Virus record (IMG/VR): IMGVR_UViG_3300009414_000001 | Coordinates: 25,821 to 89,820 of that record | DNA: 64,000 nt | Direction: 5' to 3' (one strand) | DNA from: a virus | Shown: in pieces, positions 41,215-51,800 of the stretch | Layout: each line of letters opens with the position of its first letter | Numbering within the stretch: position 1 is the stretch's first letter | Program-made: the position numbers and the translations under genes | Notes under the pieces: model-generated | What the model was told of the DNA's origin: nothing | What the model saw: the letters and a program-made list of their open reading frames with translations, nothing else | The model's database searches: none

Positions 41215-44200
41215 TTATTCTGCCTCAAGCTCAAGCAACTCAGACAATAGATCAGCTGCTTCATTAAGTTTCGGCTCTAATGACTCCATTAAGCCAGCAT
41301 CTTCAATATCACTAGCCAAAGTATCAAGCACCTGATCAAAGCTATCACTATCAGCTGGCGGATTATCTATTAATGCCTGAGCACGATTAGTTAATACAGA
41401 AGCTTGCTCAGAGTCGCCACCAGCAATAGCAGTGTCATTGCTAGGTTGCTGCTCTAAGCTCTCAGCTACAACGCTCAACTCTTCCCATGTGGTGTTTTCA
41501 AGTACATCTTCAAGCACCAAGTAATCAGGATGATCGTCTTCTTCATCGAACTCAGGGAAGTGGCGTAATATTTTACCTAAAGCATTTTTAATATTATTAC
41601 TTGACTGAGATTCAATATAATCAACAATAGTTAAGCCATCACTTTCAGCATCGGCCTTCATATTATCTATAACACGCTCAATTATCTCTTCTCGATTAAC
41701 GCCAGCCTCTTCGCGCTGCTCTGACTTAGACTCGAAGTTAAGCTCTACAAGTTCAAATGACTTAATATCAGCGCCACTTAATTTTTCAGCGTAACCAACG
41801 GCACCATGACGAATAGAGCGCTTATCTTGAACAGCATCAAATATCAATCTGGCCTCTTCATTGTCTAACATAATTGTAGTGTTAGCTTTAGGAATAGCGC
41901 CTAGCGATGGTGGGCGCATCATAAAGCCGTACCAATAGTTAGCGCCACCCATTTGCTCGGCTAAATCGAATTTCTTGTCTAATGCGCTTTTAGGGGCTTC
42001 TTCTTGCACTGGCACCTCTTCTGCTTCTGGCTCATCAAAAGAGCGTAGTTTCCATACACCATTACGAGTAGTAATGGCTGGCTTGTTCATGCGCTCGCTT
42101 TGGAATGCTTCAATATAATCTAATGCAGCATCAACAACAGTTTGATTGCCTTGTCTGTGTTGAGTTTTGATTTTACCCGTAATCGAATTGACGAATAAAG
42201 AACGTTCATACCCTTGCGCGGTGCCATCATCAATACCTTTGATAGTGCTTAAGCTGCTAGCCATATCTCTAACCAAGCCACGGTTTAATTGCTCAAGCTT
42301 TCTATAGGCATCATTAGTCGGGCTTGCTTCTGGCTTAGCTGGCGTTGCCGCCTCTTCTGGCGAAGCCCAAAGCGAGAAAGCTTCCATACGCTCGCGTCTT
42401 GTGTCGGGATCTTCACTGTATAATTCAAAGAATGCGTTATTTCCGAATTGCCCTGCACGATTACCATTAATAAACATAGCTGCTTTAGCATTACCACCCA
42501 TTATTTGCATGGTCGCTTTTTTGTCATTCTTGGCTAGGTCAACCATAAGAACATCATAGCCGCCATCTTCGAGATCTTTACCAATGTGAGCATTAACATC
42601 TATATCAAATTCTTTCGCCAGCTTGAGAACATCATCATAAGCCGCTTGAGCGTTATATTCACCTTCGCCACCACCATCGAGATATTCTTCAATGGTTTGT
42701 GGGGTAGGCTCTCTATCCTGCAAGTCTTTTAGGTTTACATCTAAAGGAATAAAGCCACCGTTTTGCAACTCATTTAATGCAGTATCTAAGAATAGAGATT
42801 GAGCAGCATAACCAACAAATAAAGAACGTTCTTTATCCACCGTATTGAAAGGAATATCACTTACTGACTTACTGTAGTCGTAAAGCTGGCGCTTAAAATC
42901 ATCAGATAACTTTAATCGGCTCGCTGGGATTGACTCTGTTAGTTCATCAAGCATAGAGTTAATTAACGGCTCTAAATCACCCTCAAGGTCTGCTATAGCT
43001 TTAGCGCTAACCTTTTCATCAATCAAATCATCAGCAACCGACTTAGCAAAATCATTTAGCTTGCTGGCTATTTCTTCGGTAGTCAGCGTTAAGTCATCTT
43101 TCACACCACCAAAATTTTCATAGGTAGCATTAGTTTCACGGCTAGCTAAATCATAAGCAACAGCTGATACATTAGCGCCAGCACCAATATTGCGAAGCTC
43201 TTTAGTTAGGACTGTATCGCCTTTAATGTAATCATCACCAGACTTATTCCAGCCGCTATCACGTAGATGATTAACCACTTCATACAATCGTCTAGTAAAA
43301 AGAGAGTCCAGCGTATCTTGCAATGCCAGCTCTAATTCTTCATTCGCCTGAATTATCTTATAATCTTCCGCACTGATAGTGCCTTTATCGGTAATTTCCT
43401 TAGCTTGCTCGCTTACACTCAACTCGCTGGCTGGCGCTTCTTCCGCTGGGATATCTTCACCACCATCAGGTTCAGGATCAATACCATCATCATTAAGACC
43501 TTTTACGACAATACCGTAATCAGGCGTTAAGCTATCAGCATTAGTAACCCAAGTCATATAGCCGCCTTGGGTTATTTCTGCTTGCTGTGCATCGAGATCA
43601 ACCATAGTTATCTCAAAGTCTACGCCGCCTTGATAGAAAACATCACCTTCAACTTTAACGCCTTTCTTTGACTCTTTTTCTTGAGCTAGATGAAGATCAT
43701 TAGCAGCCTGACCTTTTTCGTTTAACTTGCGTAATTTCTTAACGCTTGTTCCTGTTATTTTTTGGCTGTCAATTTTAGCATCGCGTTCATTTTCAAGCGT
43801 TAATAAAACAGTGTCCATAGTCTTGGTCGGCTTACGAACAACAGCGCCAACCTTGCGCCCTAGGTGGCTATAAACAACATCGCCTTTTTTCATGCTGTCC
43901 CATAAGTCAATTTGACCTTGTGAGGTAGTAACATCATCAAAGCGCACACCTTCTTTAATATTTGCTGCTTCTTCTGGTGTTATGCCTGCTCTATAAGCAT
44001 TACTGGCTCTTTTAGAAAAATCCGCAGCAGCTTCTTTATTCGTTTTTATATGAGCTTTCAGCTGAACATCTATGCGCTTAAACTCTTTGTCAGCAGCTTT
44101 AAATTCAGGATCATCTTTACCTTCATCACTAATAAGGTCGCTACCTTGCTTGTATTTCTTGGCTATATCATTAACCTTTTTACTGGCTGTTTCGGACTCA

Positions 44201-46326
44201 GCACCAAGAGTCGCAAGTTTTTTCTCAAAATCAGTTTTAGCCATCGCCAATCTAATTTGAGTTGGTTTTCTAAGGTCATCATTACTTGCTGTCATCTCTT
44301 CTGAAAACTTATAAAATTTTGATGATAGATCTTTAAAGATTACCTCATAGTCAGCCCCAAAACGACCCATTGTACTGCTTATTTTTTTGATGTTTTTATC
44401 TTTTCTAACTTCATTCCATTCATCACCAGTAACAAGGGTAACTTCTGGCATTTCTTCTGCAACCGCTGACTCTTCTGTGACACCAGAAATAGGGCGGTAT
44501 GGTTTAACAGTCTCACCTTTTATCCACTTTTTCAAATCTTCCATAGCAATCTCGGTAATATTACCTAAACCTTGCCAATCTTTATCGTAGTTAACCAAGT
44601 AGCCTTTCTTAGCTTTTTCTTTACTGTCAAAACCAAGCATGATCTTATGTTCATCAAAAGAGCCGTCTTGATTTGTTTGGTCGACAATATAAGCGTTTTC
44701 AGCTTCATGGTTTTCACCGACAAATATATCCAGTTTATCGCCATCAGCACCTTTAGTGCCTACAATGTCACCGTAATGGCTTTTCATTGTGGTAGACCAT
44801 TTTTCGCCATCAGCACCAACACCAGAGCGAGTTGAGCCTTTAGGGTTTTCAATGACAACATCTAACCCTTGAAACTTAGCTTTACCTTTTTTGTAGTTGC
44901 CAGCTAGCTTCTGTGCTTCGGTAGGTTCGGTCAAATCATTTTCAGTGCTAGTAGCTGCATCATTGGCCTTGGCTTCAAAATCGGCTTTAACACTAGGGTA
45001 TTTATCTGATTTATAACCACCCTCGATCGCATCATAAGCCGCCAAAAACTCTTTAGCGTCTACTTGGTCGCTTTTAACGATAGTGCTCGTTATAGTATCA
45101 GTAACGTACTTATCCCAAGCTTGCTGCCTGCTTAAGCCAGAAAAACGATAATGACTAGCTAAGTCTTTGTAGTTAATAAAAGGCGCTTCTAGCGACTTTT
45201 CAACGCTCTTTTCTGGCTCTTTTTTGGCTGGCTTATCGCCTACTTCATTGTCTACCAACTTGTCTATAGAGGTTATATCTCTCGACTTAACTCTAAGTGA
45301 GGCAGCAGCCATATCGTCAACATTGACGTTTAACAACTTACCACCGTTAACGATATCAATAACCTTACCTGTGAAGCTTTCACCGCCCCTCGTTGTAAAA
45401 GATATCTGACTGCCAGAATAGCGACCCTCACTATCATCGTTAGTTACGTCAAAAGGATTTTCAGGGTTTAGTTTGCTTTCTGGCTCTTTTTTGGCTGGCG
45501 TAGCTAGCTTAATTTCAGCGTTAAGGCTTGTTATAGTGCCTTCTTGCTTAGCTGCCATACCTTTGCGAGTTTTAAGTTTTTCGGTCAAATCGGCTTTTTG
45601 AGTTTCCAGCCCTGTCGCTTCTTCTGCAAGCTTAGCGCCTTCAACTTTCAACTCTTCAAGCTCAAGCTCTAGCTTTTCCGCTTCTAGCTTCTTTTCAGCT
45701 TGCGCAGTTTTACGTGCAACAAAAGCCCCTGAGTTCTTTTCCGCTAAATTAGATAGCACCATGGTCGCTTGACCAATAGAAATATCCATACCACCCGAAG
45801 GAGCGACAACATTAGTCACATCTTTAGTGTTAAGCCTAAACATAAAGGCGAATAACGTATCATCTTGGTTAAACTTCGCTGGATCTTCATCAGGCGCATG
45901 AAAAAGCATACTGATAGCTTGACCGTCACTAAGCTTTATTTGTGTTACTAGCGTTGCAAAGCCGCCAGCTACGCGAGGTTTACCGATAGTAATACCGTCA
46001 GTTTCTAAACCTGTACCTGTTAAAGAGGTATTTAATTTTTTAGCGAATGCTTTTACTGTGCGCTCTAAACGGGCAGGCGAGAACTTAGTGGAGATAGCCG
46101 CCAGCATAAGGCCGCTTTCTTCCTGTTCTGCATTATGGCCTTCCACCGTCTGACAGCCTGCGAGCATTATATTTTCAGCGTCATCAAATGACATAGGCTC
46201 ATGTAGCAAATGATTATCTTTACCAATAGCGAGCTTCGCATAAACGCTATCGCATGGCGCTAAAGCAGGAGAGTCTTTATCGATAATAGCTATAGCTGAT
46301 TGTTTACTGAATTTTATATCTGACAT
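41215..46326 (-). CDS. giant polyvalent protein with inorganic-pyrophosphatase-like domain
   Basis: The 1703-aa protein has an N-terminal part with a coiled coil (~205-275), linkers, and at residues ~475-610 a domain with GNYKKGKAKFQGLDVVIENP, TRSGVGADGEKWSTTMKSHY and GADGDKLDIFVG. This signature belongs to the pyrophosphatase-like module of phage and conjugative 'polyvalent proteins'. Acidic, low-complexity linkers connect further unassigned domains up to the end. Such proteins are thought to enter the recipient cell with the DNA and counter host defences. It is in an operon with the holin-like, coiled-coil and metallopeptidase genes. Most of its length has no known domain. Confidence 0.75.
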   Translation of the reverse strand: MSDIKFSKQSAIAIIDKDSPALAPCDSVYAKLAIGKDNHLLHEPMSFDDAENIMLAGCQTVEGHNAEQEESGLMLAAISTKFSPARLERTVKAFAKKLNTSLTGTGLETDGITIGKPRVAGGFATLVTQIKLSDGQAISMLFHAPDEDPAKFNQDDTLFAFMFRLNTKDVTNVVAPSGGMDISIGQATMVLSNLAEKNSGAFVARKTAQAEKKLEAEKLELELEELKVEGAKLAEEATGLETQKADLTEKLKTRKGMAAKQEGTITSLNAEIKLATPAKKEPESKLNPENPFDVTNDDSEGRYSGSQISFTTRGGESFTGKVIDIVNGGKLLNVNVDDMAAASLRVKSRDITSIDKLVDNEVGDKPAKKEPEKSVEKSLEAPFINYKDLASHYRFSGLSRQQAWDKYVTDTITSTIVKSDQVDAKEFLAAYDAIEGGYKSDKYPSVKADFEAKANDAATSTENDLTEPTEAQKLAGNYKKGKAKFQGLDVVIENPKGSTRSGVGADGEKWSTTMKSHYGDIVGTKGADGDKLDIFVGENHEAENAYIVDQTNQDGSFDEHKIMLGFDSKEKAKKGYLVNYDKDWQGLGNITEIAMEDLKKWIKGETVKPYRPISGVTEESAVAEEMPEVTLVTGDEWNEVRKDKNIKKISSTMGRFGADYEVIFKDLSSKFYKFSEEMTASNDDLRKPTQIRLAMAKTDFEKKLATLGAESETASKKVNDIAKKYKQGSDLISDEGKDDPEFKAADKEFKRIDVQLKAHIKTNKEAAADFSKRASNAYRAGITPEEAANIKEGVRFDDVTTSQGQIDLWDSMKKGDVVYSHLGRKVGAVVRKPTKTMDTVLLTLENERDAKIDSQKITGTSVKKLRKLNEKGQAANDLHLAQEKESKKGVKVEGDVFYQGGVDFEITMVDLDAQQAEITQGGYMTWVTNADSLTPDYGIVVKGLNDDGIDPEPDGGEDIPAEEAPASELSVSEQAKEITDKGTISAEDYKIIQANEELELALQDTLDSLFTRRLYEVVNHLRDSGWNKSGDDYIKGDTVLTKELRNIGAGANVSAVAYDLASRETNATYENFGGVKDDLTLTTEEIASKLNDFAKSVADDLIDEKVSAKAIADLEGDLEPLINSMLDELTESIPASRLKLSDDFKRQLYDYSKSVSDIPFNTVDKERSLFVGYAAQSLFLDTALNELQNGGFIPLDVNLKDLQDREPTPQTIEEYLDGGGEGEYNAQAAYDDVLKLAKEFDIDVNAHIGKDLEDGGYDVLMVDLAKNDKKATMQIMGGNAKAAMFINGNRAGQFGNNAFFELYSEDPDTRRERMEAFSLWASPEEAATPAKPEASPTNDAYRKLEQLNRGLVRDMASSLSTIKGIDDGTAQGYERSLFVNSITGKIKTQHRQGNQTVVDAALDYIEAFQSERMNKPAITTRNGVWKLRSFDEPEAEEVPVQEEAPKSALDKKFDLAEQMGGANYWYGFMMRPPSLGAIPKANTTIMLDNEEARLIFDAVQDKRSIRHGAVGYAEKLSGADIKSFELVELNFESKSEQREEAGVNREEIIERVIDNMKADAESDGLTIVDYIESQSSNNIKNALGKILRHFPEFDEEDDHPDYLVLEDVLENTTWEELSVVAESLEQQPSNDTAIAGGDSEQASVLTNRAQALIDNPPADSDSFDQVLDTLASDIEDAGLMESLEPKLNEAADLLSELLELEAE

Positions 46327-46327
46327 T

Positions 46328-46960
46328 TTAAGCGGCTACCTTATTGGTTAATTCTTCGCGTTGCTTTTTTAGCTGTGTGATAGTTTCACGGTTAACTGTT
46401 GCTTTAGTTGTTTCAGCTTCGATATCAGCCTCCAATTGACTGACGTCATCTTGCAGCGTTGAGACTAGCTTGCGTAAACCTTCTACGCGCTCTTTTAGTT
46501 GAGTTAGCAAGTCTTTTGCTTTCTCTACACGTTCGCCAGCTGTAGACGATAAACCGCTTTGTGTTTGCTTGGCTTCTTTACGGGTAGCTGCTGTTATTTT
46601 CTTTAATAGGCTTTTATCAAACGCCGACTGATTCTTTTTGACAAAGTTTGAAATGTCTTTAATCAAATAAGCTATTTTTTTATGTTCTTTGAATGGTGAT
46701 ACTTTGTTATTAAGCGCCACTTGATAAATGTCACCCGTATCATTGATGCGCAGTTCAACCACTTGACCGCCAGCGAGCACGAATACCGCTTTCTTGGTTT
46801 GCATGCCATTACGATTAATCTTGCGATTGTTCGCAGCCAAGTCGAGCACCTCTAGGCCGTTTCGCTTAAAAGCTTGAGAGACTTTCTTTAACCCGTTAGG
46901 GTGAATATCAGAAAAGTTAAGTACTTCACTCGCACCCACTTTTTTTATGCCGTTTTGCAT
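46328..46960 (-). CDS. coiled-coil protein preceding the polyvalent protein
   Basis: The 210-aa protein has an alpha/beta N-terminal half (VGASEVLNFSDIHPNGLKKV; FVLAGGQVVELRINDTGD) and a long C-terminal coiled coil (ERVEKAKDLLTQLKERVEGL and onward). Start at 46960 with AAGGTAG upstream. It may be a partner of the 1703-aa protein, whose gene starts one base later, comparable in place to the small Dar proteins of phage P1. Confidence 0.6.
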   Translation of the reverse strand: MQNGIKKVGASEVLNFSDIHPNGLKKVSQAFKRNGLEVLDLAANNRKINRNGMQTKKAVFVLAGGQVVELRINDTGDIYQVALNNKVSPFKEHKKIAYLIKDISNFVKKNQSAFDKSLLKKITAATRKEAKQTQSGLSSTAGERVEKAKDLLTQLKERVEGLRKLVSTLQDDVSQLEADIEAETTKATVNRETITQLKKQREELTNKVAA

Positions 46961-46964
46961 GGGA

Positions 46965-47468
46965 CTACCTTCTTGGCTGTTTGATTGAAATATCACCACG
47001 CAAACGCGCAATAATAGGGAATATTTTATAGAAAGGGTTTACATAACAGCCAATAGTGATCACTTCTAAATGCAGTTCCCATTCTTCATCACCTGATTGC
47101 AAAAATGGCTTGATGGGAAAGTGTAAGTATTCTTGACATTGGCTTGAGCGCCTATTGATAAATCCGACTCGCCTTTCAGCGCCTTGAGGCATAAAAGCTA
47201 ACGATCTAGGCTCTAACTCTATAACCGTGGTCGGCGCAGCCTTATCAACCAAACGCCCCCTTATTTTACTGTAGGGAAGCAACGGCGCATTGGACTGGTA
47301 TTCAAAAACAATCGATACACTATCGCCCTTTTTTGTCGGAATATTTGCCAAACGATGACTAATCAGTTTGATATGCCCCCGTTTTAAAATAAAACGCTCT
47401 AACAAGAAAAGTAAAACTGCGATTACAATGCCTGTAATTAAAATTGAAGTATCATTTATTAATGTCAT
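46965..47468 (-). CDS. membrane-anchored protein, 167 aa
   Basis: One N-terminal membrane helix (SILITGIVIAVLLFLLERFI) is followed by a ~130-aa beta-rich domain. The start at 47468 lies one base after the holin-like gene stop, so the two are coupled. Perhaps a lysis-related or envelope protein; no family recognised. Confidence 0.6.
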   Translation of the reverse strand: MTLINDTSILITGIVIAVLLFLLERFILKRGHIKLISHRLANIPTKKGDSVSIVFEYQSNAPLLPYSKIRGRLVDKAAPTTVIELEPRSLAFMPQGAERRVGFINRRSSQCQEYLHFPIKPFLQSGDEEWELHLEVITIGCYVNPFYKIFPIIARLRGDISIKQPRR

Positions 47469-47469
47469 G

Positions 47470-47769
47470 TTAATTATTCCGACCAATGCCAAGCACTGAA
47501 TGTAGTTTTTGTTTAAAAGCCCGTAGTATTTCAGCGCCGTTAAGCCCTGCCACTAAAACACAAAAAAGAGTAAGCCAAATCCCTAAGTGCTCACTTACAC
47601 AAAGAAACCAAGCGCCGAAACCAGCCAGTACACTAAGCAAAAGATCTAATAGTAGATTTGCTTTGCTTCTAGCCTTCCCCAGCACTATAACCCCTTGCAA
47701 GTAAGTAGCTAAGCCACCAATAAACGACAGCAATAACACCGCTATCGCCTGAAAATGCAATTCACCCAC
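47470..47769 (-). CDS. holin-like membrane protein
   Basis: This 99-aa protein has three hydrophobic helices (about 6-27, 38-55 and 62-78), a short basic C-terminus and a GTG start with GGAAAGAG upstream. This is the size and layout of class I holins, and it opens a late-looking operon directly behind a conserved 46-bp element. No endolysin is seen next to it, so the holin call is provisional. Confidence 0.55.
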   Translation of the reverse strand: MGELHFQAIAVLLLSFIGGLATYLQGVIVLGKARSKANLLLDLLLSVLAGFGAWFLCVSEHLGIWLTLFCVLVAGLNGAEILRAFKQKLHSVLGIGRNN

Positions 47770-47800
47770 TTACTCTTTCCTGTAATCATTTAGTAAGTAG

Positions 47801-47846
47801 GATAATAAAACGATTTTATAATATTCCCTATCATTTGTTAGGGCGC
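47801..47846 (-). promoter_or_regulatory. conserved 46-bp late-promoter-like element, copy 1
   Basis: It matches the element at 53007-53052 at 39 of 46 bases with no gaps: GATnATAAAACGATTT, then TATTCCCTAT, then TTTGTTAGGGCGC. On the reverse strand it contains the inverted repeat CCCTA-N8-TAGGG. It ends 31 bases before the holin-like gene. Confidence 0.7.
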
Positions 47847-47856
47847 AATCAAAAAA

Positions 47857-47886
47857 TAAAAAAGGCAGCTCGAAAGCTGCCTTTTT
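47857..47886 (-). terminator. terminator ending the 52.9-47.9 kb operon
   Basis: AAAAAGGCAGC and GCTGCCTTTTT form a perfect stem around TCGAAA, with A and T runs on both sides. It separates the fibre operon from the holin operon. Confidence 0.85.
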
Positions 47887-47902
47887 ATATTGCAATGTTA
47901 AT

Positions 47903-48262
47903 TTACATCTCAGACTTAACTGCTTTCACTTTAAAAGCGCCTTGAGGCATATTTGGATGACAAAACAACTGCCCATTTACAGGGTGCTTATCATCCCATA
48001 CGCGCATGGACACTGAATATGTTCGGTTATGGACTAACCCAGTAACATCGGTGAGATCAATCGTTACCTTGCCGTCTTCAAATACCAGCTTACCATTTTC
48101 ACTTGAAACGGTTTGATCGTGAATATAAAGCTCCATCTTTGTAGCGTTTCTCGTTGCAAACGGTAATAAGTCACCAGCTTTAAAAGTGTCAACAGCATTA
48201 ACAAAGGTAAAACGCCTCACAATAAGGTTTCCGCTCCCCAAATAAAATGACTCGACACTCAT
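47903..48262 (-). CDS. probable virion protein, 119 aa
   Basis: A beta-rich protein with two strands regions (MELYIHDQTVSSENGKLVFE; YSVSMRVWDDKHPV), similar in feel to small phage head or tail decoration domains. Last gene of the 52.9-47.9 kb operon, four bases after the 204-aa gene. No specific family. Confidence 0.55.
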   Translation of the reverse strand: MSVESFYLGSGNLIVRRFTFVNAVDTFKAGDLLPFATRNATKMELYIHDQTVSSENGKLVFEDGKVTIDLTDVTGLVHNRTYSVSMRVWDDKHPVNGQLFCHPNMPQGAFKVKAVKSEM

Positions 48263-48265
48263 GCG

Positions 48266-48880
48266 CTATGCCTTAACTTTTAGTTTAGGTAAATAAATCG
48301 TTGTCGCTGATATATTTACTTGATCAGAGCTAGCAGCAGCAATCGCTTTATCAGTTGTTTCATTTACTGCATAAACAACTTCTGATCCGCTCACGTAGAC
48401 AGTCCATAAGTCATCGCGGATATCAAAGTCACTAGTTGCATCTGGCGGCGTAGCAAATGTTGCAGCATCAAAATTAAGCACATCACCCGAAACACTCGTA
48501 ATCTTACCTGTCTGGCCTGCACCCGTACCGCCTGTAATATGCACAACCTTGTCGGTATAATCAGGCCATGCGGCGCTGGTTTTTGTAATACTAGAGCCTG
48601 TGCCCGAAGTAGCCTGCCCCGTAAAATGCAATTCACTATCACTTGTTTTTGATAGCCCTGACTTTGGATTGATCACTAGCACTTCATCTTCGCCAATCGT
48701 AGTGACTGACATATCCACTTGATCTACTGTTATGTTAGCCATCGACTGTGCGCCGACAACTGATGCATACAAGTCGGCTTCTTTGAAATTTTTTACTAAA
48801 TGTACTGTTGTTATTGCGGTTTTTACTGAGTTTAAATAGGCCGTATATGCCGAATTAAAAACAAATGGTACTTGACTCAT
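48266..48880 (-). CDS. probable virion protein, 204 aa
   Basis: A beta-rich structural-type protein with the segment VVHITGGTGAGQTGKITSVS (~112-131), a motif frequent in phage tail and fibre proteins. It lies immediately after the 1109-aa fibre gene (four-base gap). Function beyond a structural role cannot be given. Confidence 0.6.
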   Translation of the reverse strand: MSQVPFVFNSAYTAYLNSVKTAITTVHLVKNFKEADLYASVVGAQSMANITVDQVDMSVTTIGEDEVLVINPKSGLSKTSDSELHFTGQATSGTGSSITKTSAAWPDYTDKVVHITGGTGAGQTGKITSVSGDVLNFDAATFATPPDATSDFDIRDDLWTVYVSGSEVVYAVNETTDKAIAAASSDQVNISATTIYLPKLKVKA

Positions 48881-48883
48881 GGT

Positions 48884-51800
48884 TTACCCCTTAGTTGTTG
48901 AAAATTGTGTTGTTAAAGATGTACTACTGGCTTGCTCTGTTGATTGCTCTGTTAAAGACTCACTACCGAAAGTTGGCGATAGTGACATAGACGCAATATT
49001 GCCCCAATCGAGATCGGGCATTGCGACAATGAATAAGGCGTTCTCTGTACAAAAGGACTGCTGAAAGGCGTGTAGACTAGTAAACTTACTAACTTCAAGC
49101 ACTGACGATATACCAGCAAAACTAAGCTGCTCTGCTTTTTCGCTGATAGCCCTAAAGCCAGACTCAATCTCTGTTAGCTTGGCAAGGCTAAGTTGCTCTG
49201 AATTTAATGATTGCGTTAATTGTATTTCACTTAACGTGCTACTCAGTGCGAACTGTAATTGCTCAACAGACAGGCTTTTAGTTTCACTATTACGTGAAAT
49301 AGTTACGGTTGCCACTTCGCTTTCTTGAATTGTGTCAGCGCTATTAAATAACGCATGCACTAATGCGTTAGTGAGTGAAGAAAATGACGTTTGCTCGCTG
49401 TCTAAGCTATTAAACGCTCCACCCGTAGTAATATCAACGGAACTCGCCTCAGACATCTGCTCTGAGCTTAAGCTTTGTGTATCAATGAACAAATCGATAC
49501 TCGCGCTAGTAGAAAATTGTTCTTGAAGCACAGATTGACTAAGGAGTTTTGCCAGCACTTCAATGTCAGTAGTTGATGCTAATTGCAGCTGCTCTGAATT
49601 TTGATTGACAAGGCTGTTAATCGAATCAAGACTAGTATTATCAGAAAAGCTCAGCTGCTCACTATTGACACTTAAAAACTCTGTAATCAACGCCATTGAA
49701 GCACTTGAGGAAAGCTGTAATTGCTCTGAGCTTTGGCTTGATAATTTAGCGATTGAATCAACACTACCAGTCGAAGCTAATTGCTCTTGCTCGGCGCTTT
49801 GGCTAATTAACTGAGCTAACACCTTAACACTAGTACTTTCAGTAAAATGGCCTTGCTCGACGCTTTGCACAACAAATTGCGCCAGCATTTCAACGCCTGA
49901 GATTGAAGCCAATTGCAGCTGCTCTGATTTATTACTAAAAAGCTGCGCAATGATATCAACACCAACATTGTCGGCTAGCTGCTCTTGCTCAGAATTTTGA
50001 CTCGAAGTGTTATGAATCGCAGCAGCAATAGTCGATATATCACTTGTGCTTGCATAAGCAAGCTGAACAACTGCGTTGCTGATTAAATCGATAGGTACGC
50101 CAACTACAGCAGCATGATAAGCCCAACTAACGATGTCGCTTGAATTCCAACCTTTACCAACTAAATGAGTGTCAGCGAAAGCTTGATTTATTCTGTAATC
50201 ATTTGAGGCAGAATCAACGAACGCACTTGTAAAATCAACGTTAGCTTGTGATCCACCTCCTGTAGCTGTGCTATCACCACTAATACAGTTTAGATCTGCA
50301 ACTTGTAAGAAATCACCTTTTGTAGCTCCTGTTGCTACGCAGTTTGTGAAATTTGCTCGTAATGCGTTGTAATCGCCATTATCAACAAAAACACAGTCAT
50401 TGAAGAACACATTGATTTTCAGTGTATTTAAACCAGAATAAGCACCTCTATTACAGTTGCTTATTCTGGTGTTTTTTACAATTAAAGGGTTATCTGTATA
50501 GGAAACCCCGTTAGCCGCCCCACTATTATCTATGTGACAAGAATCGATTATATTATTATTCGTCGCATCACCATTGCTACCTGAATAACTATATACATTC
50601 AAGTCCTTTAAGATGAATGTACACCTTGCCCCGTATATATGTGCTGTACCTAACTTAGCGCCTCCACCTTTAAAATCAGCTTTCTCACCAGTTGCGGCCT
50701 TTAATTGTAATACCCCTAAGTGATCTACTACTGAGATAGTACCTGACTCACCTGTATCTCCATAAACTAGACCTATTTTATGTGCATCTACGTTAACAGT
50801 CGCAGTCTCAAAGCTACTTGCGGTAGTGTAATCCTTACCTGACCCAATAGAGTAAATGTTTGTGGGCAGAGCTAGCTGATAGTTAGTATCAGTCATATTA
50901 ACAAGCGTTGCGATTGCACCGTTTATTAAGTCGGGTACTGTTTGGCCTGATACCCTATCAAATGACCAGTATCGGTTATTGCTAGGATCTACTGCATCAT
51001 AATTCCAGTATTCCTGTACCATACCTGCGTAACTAGCATTAGATTTACCACCTATACGGTCTATAGGCAGTAATGCTATGGTAGATGGATTTGTTTGACT
51101 AATTATTACACCATCTACTGTAATAATTCGGAGCTTAGTAGTTCCATCATAAGTATCACGAAGCTCATACTTATGCATTATTTCAATATCGATACCTAAA
51201 GCTGCTAAATCTATAGATACACCCCATAATGTAGAATTAGATCCTACTCTTAGTGCGTTATTTGTATTCACTCCTGCGGAATCTATAACACAAGTACCTC
51301 CTGTGGATTTTGCTATAAAACCTCGCCTGCCGTCAAGAGTGTTATTTATCAAAGCAAATTTTACAGGATCCACTGAAACTATATCATCAACACCATCAAA
51401 ATTAAGAGCGTAACGATCTAATACATCGTCATTTGTCTGCCAAGCCTGATAACTCTCGTTAGAGGTTAATGCTATAGCCTCTATGGTGGTTAATTCACTA
51501 CCCGCACAATTATCGGTAAATAAAAATTCATTTATATGCCCAGACCAACCATAATAATTATTCCAACTACCAGTTCTACCTAAGTAAAATTCACCGCTAG
51601 AAAATTGATAAGGTCTACCCGTATGAGGGGAGCCATTTACAACTATATTCGAGGTGTAATCTATGCCGTTGATTACAATCATAGGGTTGCGAGCTTCATC
51701 TAACTGCATGAATACTCTGAGGATACCCCCGTTACTTAATCCTAACGTGCTTACTGGTACATCTAATAACCATCGATGGCTTGACATTTGCTCTAACCGA

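Noticed and set aside
48391-48642. Second reverse frame inside the 204-aa virion gene
   Set aside because: It overlaps a better-supported gene in the same direction, has no ribosome-binding site and an unusual Arg/Leu-rich composition.
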